From assembly GCA_951230915.1 (NCBI GenBank), contig OX579635.1, positions 1,550,001 to 1,614,000 of the forward strand: DNA of 64,000 nt, read 5' to 3'. Below are positions 48,860-61,553 of the stretch, piece by piece; within the stretch, counting starts at the first letter, position 1, and each line of letters starts with the position of its first letter. Position numbers and translations under genes: made by a program. The notes beneath the pieces are model-generated. The model did not search any database, was not told the DNA's origin, and saw only the letters and a program-made list of their open reading frames with translations. This DNA is from Antitrichia curtipendula. Taxonomy: Eukaryota > Streptophyta > Bryopsida > Hypnales > Leucodontaceae.

Positions 48860-51560
48860 CTAGCTGCATGACTAAAGGATGAGGATTCCTTCAGATTTGG
48901 CACACTTTCTCCTGCAAGCGCTCCTCCTCCGCTTAGTGACGACCGTTAGGCTTGAACTTCGCTTTCTCTCTTCCCCTCTGCGACGAGTGCATTGAGCGCC
49001 TAAGTTCAAAGCGATATCTGTAGGGTTCACAATGGCGTCGCAGTTGGAGTGGGCTCATAGTCGCATGCCACCTCAGTAGGGGCAACGTCTGTAGTTGAAG
49101 GCGTCCCTCTGCAGCAGTTCAGTCCACCAAAGTTTTTTGATGCGTTCGCTTGTTTTCAATCTAGAAAGTCCGTTTCGCTTGTATGTGCACCTCTAGGGGC
49201 TACCCAGTAGCCGTGGTTGTGCTACTCGGGAAGCTCCATTTCAATCCGCCCTGGATTGCTCGGTCCAGCTGCAGCTCCACGTCTGTCTCTATGCCATTCA
49301 CGTCGATATATTACTTGCAACGTACTCGATCTCCCATTGGCAAGGCGTATGTGCTCAAGCTGATACACCCGGTAAGTAATATCCTCACTAGCTCTTGTCG
49401 TATCATGCAGTCAGACCTAGATCATCATTTACGTGCCGCTTCCCTTTTTACAAATGTATTGCATTGAAGTCGAATCCACACTCATTTCCGCTGAGTTCAT
49501 TTAATTTCCGTTGAGTTCATAGTTGAAGTCGACCCCGCAGTCATTATATTGATCACTGAACTTGCAGGTTGTATGGATATTGGCTTCATGACCAGATCCA
49601 TCTTGAGTTTCGTTATTGTTCTTATCAATAGTTTTTTTCTGTTTGCTTAAATGAGTTATTCTTCTGCCTCATGAAATCGTAACTATAGGTAATTATGTGT
49701 CTTCGGCAGAATATGACTTTCTACAGAAGCAAACAATTGCACAATGATGAAGACCACCATAGTTGGAGGTCATGCAATGTTGAAGCCCTATATATTTTTT
49801 AATGGCGATAGTTGGACTGCCAGCCAACAGGGAGACGGAAGCTGTCCGGACTTGAGAAAACTCTAGTTTTGGATTATTCCTGCTTTTGGAAGTCGCTCAC
49901 CACTTGTTTCTTCTGGCGACATGTAGCTGGGTCTTGAATTTGATAGACCGCGCAGCCCATTATGGATCAATATGCAATGGAAATTATTCAGAAGCTTCTA
50001 CTTGAGAAAGTTGCTTTGAGTAAAAGAGCTCCACAAGTTTCTGGTATATTGTCTGCACCTTTTATTTGCCCTTACTATGAATGAGACATGATTTTTTGTC
50101 ATCAGTTGCCTATATTGCTGTTCGGAAGTCATGCCTAATGTCTATTTGTCTGAGTGGTGTAGGTGGTAGGCTTACTCCATGTTCAGAAGATGAGAGTGTC
50201 CTGGAAAGAAAGGTGATTTGGTAGACGAAAGAAGAAGACATGGTCCTTTTCGTGAATTTCCTTGGCCCTAACTGCAAAGTTTAGGTATTCATTCTGAGCT
50301 CTCTGGTTATAATTGCTTGGGCTTTTTTATTTTGCATGAAAATACAGTTGGTCATTTTTATTCTTGGTCCAAGTATATACTCATAGGAGTAATTAATTTA
50401 AGATAGATGCTGTTAAAGCTCATGTGTTTAGAGAGCAAAATTATGTGTGCTTTCTCCATCTCAATTCACCTAATTGTCTAGGATTTGATGAGCTTCAATC
50501 CTGTACAACGTATAGAATTGATAGTTTGCTAAGTAATTACCCTTATCATGGGAACACTCGAGCACACACATTTCAATTTCGACCTGAAATCTTGGACGCA
50601 AATGTTGGTGAAATACTTGGCGCCATACTAATCTTGTCATTTCAATCATTTATTTATTTACTTTTGGTGTTCGTAGCAATTAAGGAGATTTTAGCAAATA
50701 CTGAATCACTGCTCAATGTGGATCAACAAGATTGATCACTCCACATGGACCACATTTAAGTTTCTCAACAATAAAAAGAAGACCTGTGGTACGATGGTTT
50801 TCCAGAACGACGGGCCTGTTGAACGCTCTGCTCCAAGTCCTCGCACGACCAGCCTGGATGATGCGGCGTCAATGATGCAGCCCAGATGACGCAAGCTCCT
50901 CGCAGGTGACGGAAGTCGGGCCCCGATGAACCTTAGGCTGGCTCGATGACAGCAACCGCGCCTCAGCTTCTAGTCCGGCTCATGAGATCCTGCGCAGCCA
51001 CGCAGCGCCGGTCTGACGCGCTCCCGCCCCACCGAGGTTGTCTCCCTGCACAGCACGACCTTGGTTCAGTCCAACAAAGAAGGATCTCCGGCCAATTCGA
51101 TGCGACGAGCTACAATCAGTGGATCAAAAACACAGAGAATTTGGGCGATGGGATTTCCAAATGCTTGGAGTCGTAACAACTTGGGTACCAATGCTTGGAG
51201 TGTCAGAAACGTTGGACTGTGGAGGGGAGGACCTGTGCCCCATACAACACCAAGTGGTAACGGTTCAGATTCTCAGAAATTTGTACCTTTAGCTTTCCTC
51301 ATGGTTTACATTGTGGAATGTAGGAACAATGGACTCAAAATCTTTCATGAAGATTATCATGTCATGATCTGGTGCTTTTCCTTTTTAGGGAAATAGAGCA
51401 GTGAGCAATCCCGAGGTAGCAGATATAGCACCGCAGCCATCAAGACCGGCTGCATCGCAGCCACCGATGACCATCACCGCAGCTGTGTGCTGAAGGCAAG
51501 GTAAGTTTCAAGACCGGTTTAATACTTCTGATGTACAAGTTTAAGACAATTGCTTAGGTT
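48860..51560 (+). other. GC-richer exon-like blocks inside the pogo-like element
   Basis: Two blocks (about 48870-49420 and 50800-51510) are clearly GC-richer than the DNA around them and contain exon-like open stretches ending in donor-like sites: 49183-49374 before GGTAAGTAATA, 51061-51257 before GGTAACGG, and 51392-51503 before GGTAAGTTTC. I do not recognise the encoded peptides. They may be a captured host-gene fragment, a noncoding transcript, or a second element gene. No complete reading frame could be assembled. Confidence 0.3.
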
Positions 51561-52994
51561 ATGGTAATGTTGGATGCACCTGTTTCAAAATCTTGTTGAG
51601 GTCATATGTGAAATTGCTATACTCAGATTTGGGGAAATTGGAAGAGGGCTCGTGAGTAACTTGCGAACTTACACTAAGTGGCCCCATCGACAAATTTCTC
51701 TGGTGTTCAACTCGTCATGTAACATTTTTGTTCTGATGCATGAACAGGAACCCAATTGGCTTCCACGCCTCGCACAGATTGATCTATGGAGTGCATCTTT
51801 TGTATTAATTCACAATTGTATGTAGAATGATGTGTAATTCCTAGCTATCAATCTTTATAATTCGATATAGCTCATCATCTCCGCGTGCTATTTGTGCATC
51901 TGCTAGCTATTTCAAAGTTGACGATGTTTAGGCTGCAGGTATGTGAACCTCTCTTGACCAGAAGGTAGAGCACGCAATCACTAAGTCATAGTTGCATGCC
52001 TTAAGAAAAATGTGCCACTCAATGAAGCTGCTCTTCCACTTCTTTGCGCTTGAAATGATCTACAATTATAACTGCAGTCATTGTTTATTTTTCCACTATG
52101 ATGCCATGTATTGCAGTTTTTGCCATTCCTGCTATTCCATTTCAGTTTTGAGGTACAAGTACATGCAAACATTTGTGTCCACATAATGCTTGTCCTTTGC
52201 AGCACATACTTAGGATACTGGATATGCAATGGACTGCAATCTTGAAAATAAAGAGAATTTCAGCCCTTCTCCCTCTTCTAGTCCTTCTACTTCAAAGTCA
52301 TGATGTGCCATTTGTGTAGGTCTTGGAGGAAGCTGGGGAACCAGAGAGTGCAGAGGTAAAGAGGGAGAGAACAACAAAAATGAAGGATGACAAAGTATTT
52401 TGAACACAAGTGCTGTGAAGTGCTTCCCAATAGCTTCTGGTGGCAAACACTAACTGGTCAAGACTGAAGAGGTACGTGTACCTGAAAACTGAGATCTGGT
52501 GGTCATCAACTTTAAAGAGCTTAGTGTAGAAAGGTTGGATGCAATTCTTAAGAAGGAAGTAATGCAAGAGTATTTGAAAGACGTAAAGGTTGGCCATAAA
52601 CACATTTGCAAATGGCAATGAAGTCACCCATAAACATAATTCCCACCCATGTCAAAGTTTGGGAAGAAGATATCTGTTGCAGTACTTCCGAAATACATTA
52701 CAAGTGGAGCAATTGTCTATACAGAAGTCATAGGTAAGTGACTTCTTCAAAAATTCATATCTACACAAGTCATAGGTAAGTGACATCAAAAACAAAATTT
52801 ATGTACAGAAGTTGCAAAGAAGCCTTACTTTTGTTCATCTTGTATAGCAAAAGTATTAGAGCTATATCCTTAATCTTCAGCAAACATCATGTCTGTAAAG
52901 GTGCAATAAAGCTATTGAGTCTATGGAAGGTTTTGCTACCTTCTTGTCTTCCTTCTCAATGTTGTAGCTTTGCAATTGTGAACAATTGTCATGG

Positions 52995-55717
52995 TCAAGT
53001 CTGTTGCAGATGTGTAGTGTTTGATGTAGAGGCTCTAGTATTGTTCACAACAAGATAGCTCCCTCCTGCATATAAGATAGGGAAGTATGCAGGCAAATGC
53101 TGGACCCCATGGTTGAACAAGAAAGTATTGCTGTAGTGAGGACCATGTCCCCATGGCTTTGGAATCTCCAGTAAAGGAGGAAGCAAGGTAGTATCTTCTC
53201 CTTTTTCCTTAGCACGTCTTCGTTGTATTGCTCTCCTTTGATTTTCCTTACAAATTGGTGGAGGAAATCCATAGTATTGTGATTTCAGTGGTCTCCATGT
53301 AGTATTTGACTTGATGAGTGCATGGAGTCTGTCACCATAGGCTGCTACATTCTTTGCTGACCATGCCTCTTTATGTAGCTTCATGGACTTCTTTTCAGCT
53401 TGCTTGGCCAACTTCAAAACTTCTTTGTCTTTCTTCTCCTTTGCTTTGAGCACTTTGTTTCCCTCAGCTTCTAACTTCCTTTTCTTCTTTTCCTGTGCAG
53501 CAGCCTCCTTCCTTTGTGCAATCTGCTCCAATGATTGCAAGTAATCATCTTGTGTCATCCAAATGGATTTGGAATAGTCTATGAAGGGCTCAACAGTTTT
53601 GGATGTCTTCTTCACTTTGGGCAGCTGTGTCCTAGGCAACTCAAAGAAATTCCTTGAATCAGCATGGGGGGCATCTTCAACTTGTAGGTTGTCTTCATCT
53701 TTTTCTTCACTTGTGTCTTTCTCTGTGTTTGTACCTGCTTCTACTTCTACATAATAATGAGTGCATTCTGGCAGCAAAGTAACATCTTTATCTTGAATTT
53801 CTTGAATTTGCCATTCTTGTAGGTCTGCACTGTGGAATTTAGGACTCTTACCAACAACGGCTGAGGGCTCTGCACTTTGCTCTGCAACTGTATGTGCTTG
53901 AAATTTCTCACTTGGGCCACATTTAGCATCCCTTGCTCTATGGTTCAATGGATATATACCAGTTGCCTTGAATCCTGATTTGATGTTCTCCTTTGTCAAT
54001 GCTTTGTTGAGTGCATGAGAAATCCGTGCTGCTAGATCTTCCTTTTTTGCTACCTCTCCAAAATGGTTGACACTCCATTTATCCCTGTAGGCTCTAAAAG
54101 CTTGCTTAAAAGATTTAAAGCATGCAACATCCAGTGGCTGTAGTTCATGAGAGGTGTGACTAGGACAAGTTAAGATGTCTAAACTACTTAGCATAGCTAT
54201 CTTAGTTAACAACTTCTAGTGTCACGTGAGAAGTATGGCCATCCAAAATCAGAAGGTGTCTATTTTTGGGAGAGATGCTGTACTTTTTCTTAACATTTTT
54301 GATGAAATGTTTCATCCATTCCTTGAACAGATGGTGTGTCATCCAAGCCTTGGGCTGCATAGACATTGTGGCATCTTTTTCTCCAGTTTATATAGGTAAT
54401 CAAATTTCTTCTTTTTTCCTTTGAAGATGTAGAAATTAGGCAGCTTCTCTCCCCATGCATTGACGCATACTAGAATTGATAGCCATTCTCCTCATTTGGG
54501 AACTACTTTGTGGACATTTCGGCTCCCTCTTTTTGCTAGAACATAACCACCCCCATCTCCTCCAACTTGGACACCAGACTCATTGTAGTTCCAGATATGA
54601 TGTGGTGCATATGTTTTTTTCTCATGCAGGTTTGACAAGTTCTGATGAAAAGATTGCACACTCTCTGTACATAAATTTGCTGCTCTCTTCATGTCTAATG
54701 GCTGTGGTTTTCTTACAATGAGCTCTGGATGCCGGTTCAAAAAGCACCTGACCCATCCTGGTCCAGGGTTGCCATCCTTGAATGGTGTTACCCTAGTTTG
54801 AGTGAATTCGTGAACTTTGGCCCGCAACTGACCCATGTGTAATGGATAGCCCCTCTTCTGCATTTAAAGTAAGTAGGCCACTATTGCATTTTCTTCTTCA
54901 TCTTCTAAGACTCCTTTCTTTCCTCTTCTTCTTCCTCTAGTGGTTCCATAGATATGGCCTTTTAATGTAGTATAAGGAATGCCATGAGTCCTTCCTGCTG
55001 ACCTAATGGGCATGCCATCATCAATATCTTCAAGAGCCTCCTCTAATTCCTCTTGTGTCCAATTCCCGTTTCTTAAAACCTTCTTAGGAATTGTTTTTGA
55101 AATTCCAGGAAGTGAAGGTGGAGTTACCTCAACTGCAGCTGCACTATAATGTGACAAATGAATGTCTTCACTGTGCTCAGGAAATGAAGGTGGAGTTACC
55201 TCAGCTGCAGCTCCACTATTGTGCTATGTGTTTGAGCAATCTTTTTGTTCTCATTGGTCTCCAAGTACGTTCTCCCCATTGAAGAAGCTCTCACTTCTTC
55301 CTTCCATGGCTTGTATATCAACATTATTGGATATATTGTTTGTATTGAGGTTACCTCTCCTTCTTTTTGGCTGTAAAACAGGTTGATGTGTTGGATGTCT
55401 TGAGTGCCTGATGACCCTATGACTCTGTTCTACAAGGTAAGGCTCCATCTGGTCACTTCCTTCAATTGATTTCTTCTCCTCTTGTTCCATCTATTGCAAC
55501 TTTAGAATTTCTTCTTCAATTGCATCTACCTCCACCTTCTTCCAATCAAAGCCTTCGGAGATGTCATCATCATCTGACTCTTCTTCCTTGATGCTTTCAG
55601 ATGGAACGTATTCTTCTTGGTTGGACCCCCAGCTCCGGGGGGGGGTTTGTATTCACTCCCTCCACTGCTGTCACTCCCTCCGCTTTCATCACAGTCTCCA
55701 CTGGAAGAGTCCATCAT
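52995..55717 (-). pseudogene. Decayed pogo-like transposase (HTH-psq, HTH-CENPB, DDE_1)
   Basis: Read 55717 to 52995. An acidic Ser/Asp-rich N-terminal part (from 55717) is broken at a run of nine G/C (55637-55645) and by a TAG near 55492. A psq-type helix-turn-helix follows (GMPIRSAGRTHGIPYTTLKG). After a TAA (54864-54866) comes an HTH-CENPB region (RVTPFKDGNPGPGWVRCFLN). The DDE domain starts NYNESG, where family members have Asp-Glu: the codon at 54582-54584 is AAT, so the first catalytic Asp is Asn. TGA at 54492-54494 and frameshifts near 54390 and 54210 follow. The later catalytic Asps survive in LLILDGHTSH (54241-54243) and LQPLDV (54129-54131). The C-terminal 405-codon frame ends in a Lys/Glu coiled coil. 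A 72-bp in-frame tandem duplication lies at about 55107-55220. Related proteins are often mislabelled MFS-type transporter clz9-like. It is inactive as it stands. Confidence 0.88.
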
Positions 55718-57119
55718 CTTCTAGCTCCAATAATGTGTAGCATGTTGTCTCTCTTTTGCAACTACGTCTTTCAAAGCAAGCAAGAAACACAGAATTCAGT
55801 AAACTTCCTCTTGCATTCCTTTGTGCACTATCATCACAACCCTACTAACAAAGTAGGAAGTCAATCCTGGGTTTATTTGAGAGAACCTATTTAGGATTGC
55901 CAAATCTGAAGTGCTACTTTCTATAAGAGTGAGATTTATAACTTCATTGTGTTTCAATTCTAACCCAAGAGCATTCCTTGATGAAACAAGAATATTCAAC
56001 ATAGTAGCAAGTACATAGCAAGCCTAAATTTTCAGCACACTAGAGTAAGCCAAAGGCATCACATATTGAAGGAAGAATGCTCTATTTTCATCTTCTTTAC
56101 ATGAATTGTTTGAAGAAGTTGAAATTTGAATTGTGAACAACACTAACCAGCAGCATGCACTCTAAATTGACAAAAGAAAGACTTTGAGAGTTTCATACAC
56201 TACAACAAAACCAGTGTTTTATGACTGCAAAATATGACTGCAATGAGTCGTAAAATTGAAAAATATGACTGGCCGCAGAAATCACTGTAGATGACTGCAA
56301 CATGACTGACATGAGTCATTACCGACGAGTCGCTTCGAACATCAGTCATATTGGCAGTCATATTTTTTGGGGGGGGGTATAATTATCCATAATTAGCCGT
56401 ATTTTGCCAACAAGGCATTGTAGACAAGGGTTTGGTTGCCAATTAGATAACTACCCATATAGTTTATTAAGTTTGATCCAAGGAAAACATTTAAGTAGGG
56501 AGATAAATTTTAATTAAAATTTGATTCAACCTAAACCAATCTCATGTCTTCAATCCAATTCCGAATTCAGTCCAATTCAGTCCAATTCAATCCAATACAC
56601 CATTTAATAATACCAATTAGGCATTCAATTTTCTCACATATTAAACTCAACTATTAAACCGACTACAATGACACAACCAATACTAGATTCACAATTGAAT
56701 AACATGACAAAAACACATAAAAGAAATTCAGCCTTCATAGGGCTGGACTCGCAGTGGGCTCAACTCAACACTGGGTGAAAATCCAAATTGGGAGAGAGGG
56801 CTAAATACCCCACTAGGCACCTCTTCAACTCCACCAAATTGGCTCACAACGATCAAAATCCAACACAATTGAACTACCCACTTGGAATCCAACTCAACTA
56901 CATATCCACTAGCCCTTTTTCCACTATAGTTAGCCAAAGCACCGATTTGGACTAATATTCTACAGTTTAACATCCTAAATTTGCAAGCTGCAACTCCAAA
57001 TAGGAATTTGCATTACCAAACATTGGCCTCAAAAACTAGCGTGACTACAGGCATATACTTTGATTATCTTTGAGGGCTTGATTTTTTTTGAGTTGCCCGG
57101 CTAAACAAAAATAAATCTT

Positions 57120-57400
57120 ACGTGGCATGTGACTCCATGTAGTCATTTCTTTGGGCGACGTAGAATATGACTGCGGTTAGTCATATTTTGGCTAATGTGG
57201 CATATGACATTGTACAGTCATATTTTTTGTAGATGTGGAATATGACTCTTATTAGTCATATTTTTGAATGATGTGGAATATGACTTTTGTGAGTCATATT
57301 TTACTAATGTGAAATATGACTCTTATGAGTCATATTTTGGTTGATGTGGTAGTTCATATGGATGTCATTGGTAGTTTATGACTAATTGCAGTCATATTTT
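57120..57400. repeat. Subterminal tandem repeats of the outer CACTA
   Basis: Five or so units of about 50 bp contain a paired motif of the form ATATGACTNNNNNAGTCATATTTT with GATGTGGA spacers. These are likely binding sites for the element's own TNPA-like protein; that role is inference from the En/Spm family. Confidence 0.6.
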
Positions 57401-57689
57401 GGAAAAGACTCCATGTAGTTAAAAATGAGTATATATGATTTTAGAGATATACACGAGATAATCATATTGGAAAGGGAGAATGTAAGAAGGAAAACAACTA
57501 TCTTTATTGACATTTATTAGTCACCAATACAAAACATATATACCACAATGAATCATTCCACAAAATCCAATAAGGCCTATATTTCTTACAATAATGTGAA
57601 GATGGCTCTATTGGGTTGCAAGTAGCCTCCAATGACTTTGTTTCAACTTTTGGTGCCTGCATAAACAATTAAAGAAATGGGAGGTTAAT

Positions 57690-58350
57690 TTTTAGTGAAT
57701 GAACAACAAAGCTCAACCTTCAAAGGCTTACAACAACAAAAAATATGTAGCTCAAGTTAAGGGTAGGAAAAATAAGAATGGTGATGGAAAAAACAAGAAG
57801 AAAAATAGAGAAGTACTAAAAGATAACAACAAGCAAGAGTTAAAATGTAACAAGAAACAAGAAACAACAATTAAGACATAATAAGAAATAAGAAGCAACA
57901 ACTAGGACACAACAAGAAACAAGAAGCAACAACTAAGACACAAAAAGAAACAACAAGAAACAAGAGTTAAGATGCAACAAAAATAAATAAGAAGCAAGAA
58001 TTAAAAAGCAACAAGAAGAAACAAAAAACAAAAACTAAGAAGAAAAAAGAGTCAAAATGTTAGAGAAAGAAAGAGTTTAGATGCAACAACAAGAAACAAG
58101 AAACATGATTAGAACTAAAAAGCAACAAGAAAGAAGAATTAAGATGCAACAAAAGACAACAACTAAGAAGCAAAAAATAAGAAGCAATAACAAGTATGAA
58201 CTAAGAGACAATAAAAGGCAAAGAAGAAGGGCCCAAAGAAGTGGCGACTAGGGTTTCAAAACCCTACAAAAGTGGTGGCTAGGGTTTCAAAATCCTAAAA
58301 AAGTGGTGACTAGGTTTTAAAATCTTAAAAAATAGGTGAGTAGGATTTCA
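57690..58350 (+). repeat. A-rich low-complexity tract and 35-bp tandem repeats
   Basis: 57690-58220 is a T-poor tract of AACAAGAA/AGCAACAACTAAGA variants; its apparent 60-codon Lys/Asn-rich frame is compositional. It is followed at 58235-58350 by four diverging units of about 35 bp based on GTGGTGACTAGGGTTTCAAAA. Confidence 0.65.
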
Positions 58351-58547
58351 AAATCTTAAACAATGGCTTGTCCAATTTTTTTGGAATTGCCTATATTTTT
58401 CTTGGGTTGCCCAAAAAAAAAAAATGACACTACCTTGGAAATATGACTGACAATATGACTTAGCGTTCTCCAAACATGTTCCCTACGTTCCCTATGAAGT
58501 ACTTTGGTGTTCCTAATGGTCATATAGTGTATACTTGTGAAGTAGAA

Positions 58548-60650
58548 CACTACAAGAAACAACCATAAATGTGACTGCAAAACGTGACTACGCTGATTTT
58601 GCAACTAGAACACCACTTGACCTCTCTAATTGCACCAGCGGGCTGAGATCTAGAGCGCTGGAGTCATTCTGCAGTCGTGACTGTGACTGCCGGATGAACA
58701 GTGAACGTGCTGAAGTCTTCATCTACAGCATTCCGTTCACAGGGGCGACGATGCAGTGATGTGGCGAATTGGAACGCGACTGCAGGAGGCAAAGTCACGG
58801 CTGAGTCGTGTAGTTTCAATTTTTGCAACTGTAGGTGACTTCAAAGTCACTGCAAAGTGACTACAAAATGACTGCAGCGCTAGGAGGAATCACTTAGTCG
58901 GCGGTTTTTTTTACTAATGGATAAAGAAAAAGATGGGTCCTCGTGGTACAGGAAAGATAGGGTGAAGACAGTTTCAGGTATGTCACTATAGTATGATTGC
59001 AGTATGATTGCAGTGGGTTTTCTAACAAAATACAAAGAGGCATGCAATAGGGGCATCTTTTAGAATATTGGGATTTAGGAATTTCTGAATGAATGCAAGC
59101 CAGCTAAGATGTAGTGCTAGGGTACCTTAAATGAATTAATTTTAGGAGAGCAAGGTGTACAAGCCTTATTGCACATGTTTTAGAAATTCAAAAACTAGTT
59201 GGAGAATGAAATAATTGCGTTCATTCCGTTGGGCTGCCGTGACTTGGACACATGCTGTACGGAATCATTTTGAGGAAACCATGCTACGGATATCGTCATT
59301 AGTGTTTAAGGCGCTTCCACACCGGCTTGCTGTTAGGTTTAGGGTTTGCATTAAAGTACAAGGTATAAGGAAATGTTTAAATTTGTTGAGGCCAGAACTT
59401 GTGGCAATTCTATAGAGCGTGAATGAAAATAAGTGAACATGGCCCTCTGATTACCCAATACAGGGACAAGACGTTGAGGTTGCAATTGCAGGTGACATGA
59501 CTGCAACAAGTCTGTCACGTAACTACACAATGACTAGTACATGACTGCCCCCCCCCTCCATTCTCTCATTCCATGTTTTTCATTCTCTCATTCTTTGTTT
59601 TCTACTTCAAAAATTGAGACTATTTTTAGAAGTTAAACTTCCAATTCAAACTAAATCAATTCCATTGTAGAGGCTATAGTCGAAAGTGAGTAAACTATTG
59701 TCATATATTGTGACTGCAATTTACTCTAAGGTGACTATGTATTGACTTCCGCGTCACTATACTACTATGACATTAACATTTTACAAATCCCACATGGTTT
59801 GTCTTGTCTCCTACTACCCACTTGTATAAAATGCTTGTCATTTGAACTCTTCATATTCACACACTAAATGGCTTGAGAAGCCATTTGACACATATGCAAA
59901 ATTAAGTGTATTCTATATTATGTATTTGTATATGGTGTATTGTGCATTGTATATGGTGCATTGTGTATTTGTATATTGTGTATGGTATATTGCTATGGAA
60001 TTTTGAATGTATTCATATATGCAAATATAGAATAACTAGTCATTGCACAATTTTCATTACACTTATTTTGCACATTTCACCACAATTTGAAAATATTCTT
60101 CAAATTTTTTAGATTTTAGGAAATAATCCAAGATTTCAAAAAATAATATTCGAATTTCCTAGATTTCAAAATATAATCATAGATTTCAGAAAATAATTGT
60201 AGATTTCAGAAAATTATCCTAGATTTCAAAAATGTAATCCTAGATTTTGAAATGTAATCCTAGATTGTAGAAAATAATCCTAGATTTTAGAAAGATTGGA
60301 CGCAACTCCAGAATGACTTCACTGTGACTGCGCTTTCCTTGTCCACATCAGATTTATAAGGGGTGAAATCCTTGTCCACCTAGTCCACAAAAGCCCTTCC
60401 TTTCCACATGGTAGTTGAAAACCATCTTTCCTTAGGCTGTCTTTCTTTATTTCACTCAATGGAGCCTCTTCTCATCCAAAGTCTCATCCATTCCCTCTTC
60501 GTTAGGTGATAATATCCCTACAGTCATTCTTGTAAATGACTTGTCCGAAATGACTGCAGGGCCACGGAGTCATTCTTTCGTTTTGCGACTGCACTGCGAC
60601 TGTTTTGCAGTCATTTACGCAGTCACATTTTTCGCTGTTTTTTTGTAGTG
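58548..60650. mobile_element. CACTA element (inner), GAA target duplication
   Basis: The left end is CACTACAAGAAACAACCATA and the right end, reverse complemented, is CACTACAAAAAAACAGCGAA; both then read AATGTGACTGC. Exact 3-bp flanks GAA (58545-58547) and GAA (60651-60653). It is 2103 bp without a transposase and is inserted into the outer CACTA. The subterminal motif is GTGACTGCA rather than ATGACTGCA, so it belongs to a related but distinct subfamily. Confidence 0.9.
60108..60296. repeat. Tandem repeats of about 23 bp in the inner CACTA
   Basis: About eight or nine diverged units based on ATCCTAGATTTYARAAAATA. There is no coding content. Confidence 0.7.
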
Positions 60651-61553
60651 GAAGGCCCAAAAATGATTGACAGTCATATTTTGCAGTCATATTTTTGCAG
60701 TCATAAAATACCCGTTTTCTTGTAGTGATACATAGCAAGCTTACAAGTGAGGAATTGTGAGCATTGTGGTTTCCTTTGCTCTTCTTGTCATTGGTAGCTA
60801 GTTTAGCTCTGTTCAAGTTATTTTGGAAGCAATGTTGACAGTTGAAGGTATTGAATACTTCAGCTTTTTAAAGGTCTATACAATTGATCACAATAACTCC
60901 TGAATGCTATGGCTCTCTGATTCTATGAACTGAATGTGTGCTACTGATGTCTTTTTAATAGATCACTTTGTTATTTAGCATTTATTGGTGCATGGTCCTT
61001 AATGTGACCTTCATTATTTTAAGTATGACCCATGATTGTGTTAATTGGATTTTGTACTTCTTGCTTTCTTTTTAAAAGACGACTTAGTTGGCCAACTATA
61101 ATTTTTAATGACTGACTGTACATTTGCCACCAATCTTGAAAATGGACTGCAGCACGTGTGAAACCAATCCATATTAGAAGCCTAATGCATTACCCCAAAC
61201 ACTTGAATGCGTCCCCACACTATGCACAGCCCATTCAATGTCTATCACAGAGCCATTTTAGAACCCTGCCATGTTTGTTTCTATCCTATTTATAGGGTCG
61301 ATTTCTAAAGGCCGGGCGCTTTTAGAGCATCCTACCTTATATACCACAATTTGTCAAGATGAAATAATCACAGTTCTGTTCAAATTCATTCTGTCACAGC
61401 AATTGGAAAAATTTATCAATCCTATAAACGTAAATTAGAGTCTGATATCATGAGCTCCCATGATAAATATTCAAGATATCCTTCAAGAGCTTCTCGACTT
61501 TTTCCATATTTTTGGCTTTGCTAAGTTGGGATTCATGCATGTACCTACAAATA

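Larger units (their letters stand above)
56198..60727. mobile_element. CACTA element (outer), ATA target duplication
   Basis: The left end is CACTACAACAAAACCAGTGT and the right end, reverse complemented, is CACTACAAGAAAACGGGTAT; both continue TTTATGACTGC. The 3-bp flanks ATA (56195-56197) and ATA (60728-60730) are exact. Subterminal copies of TATGACTG and AGTCATATTTT are dense at both ends, as expected for transposase binding sites in En/Spm-type elements. No transposase gene was found. Without the inner insertion it is about 2.4 kb, so it is non-autonomous. It sits inside the pogo-like element. Confidence 0.9.
48372..61337 (-). mobile_element. Large pogo-like (Tc1/mariner) element, about 13 kb, TA-flanked
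   Basis: The left terminus AGGTAGGACGCTCAGAAAGC (48372) and the right terminus, reverse complemented, AGGTAGGATGCTCTAAAAGC (61337) match over 24 bp with three differences, both continuing to GCCC. TA flanks both (48370-48371 and 61338-61339). Inside are a decayed HTH-CENPB/DDE transposase gene on the minus strand and, at 56198-60727, a later CACTA insertion; without it the element is about 8.4 kb. The pairing of these two ends is inferred from the matching termini, the TA flanks and the enclosed transposase. They could be ends of two separate elements. Confidence 0.6.

Noticed and set aside
57699..57881. Lys/Asn/Gln-rich open frame
   Set aside because: It lies in a T-poor low-complexity tract of the outer CACTA; composition alone explains it.
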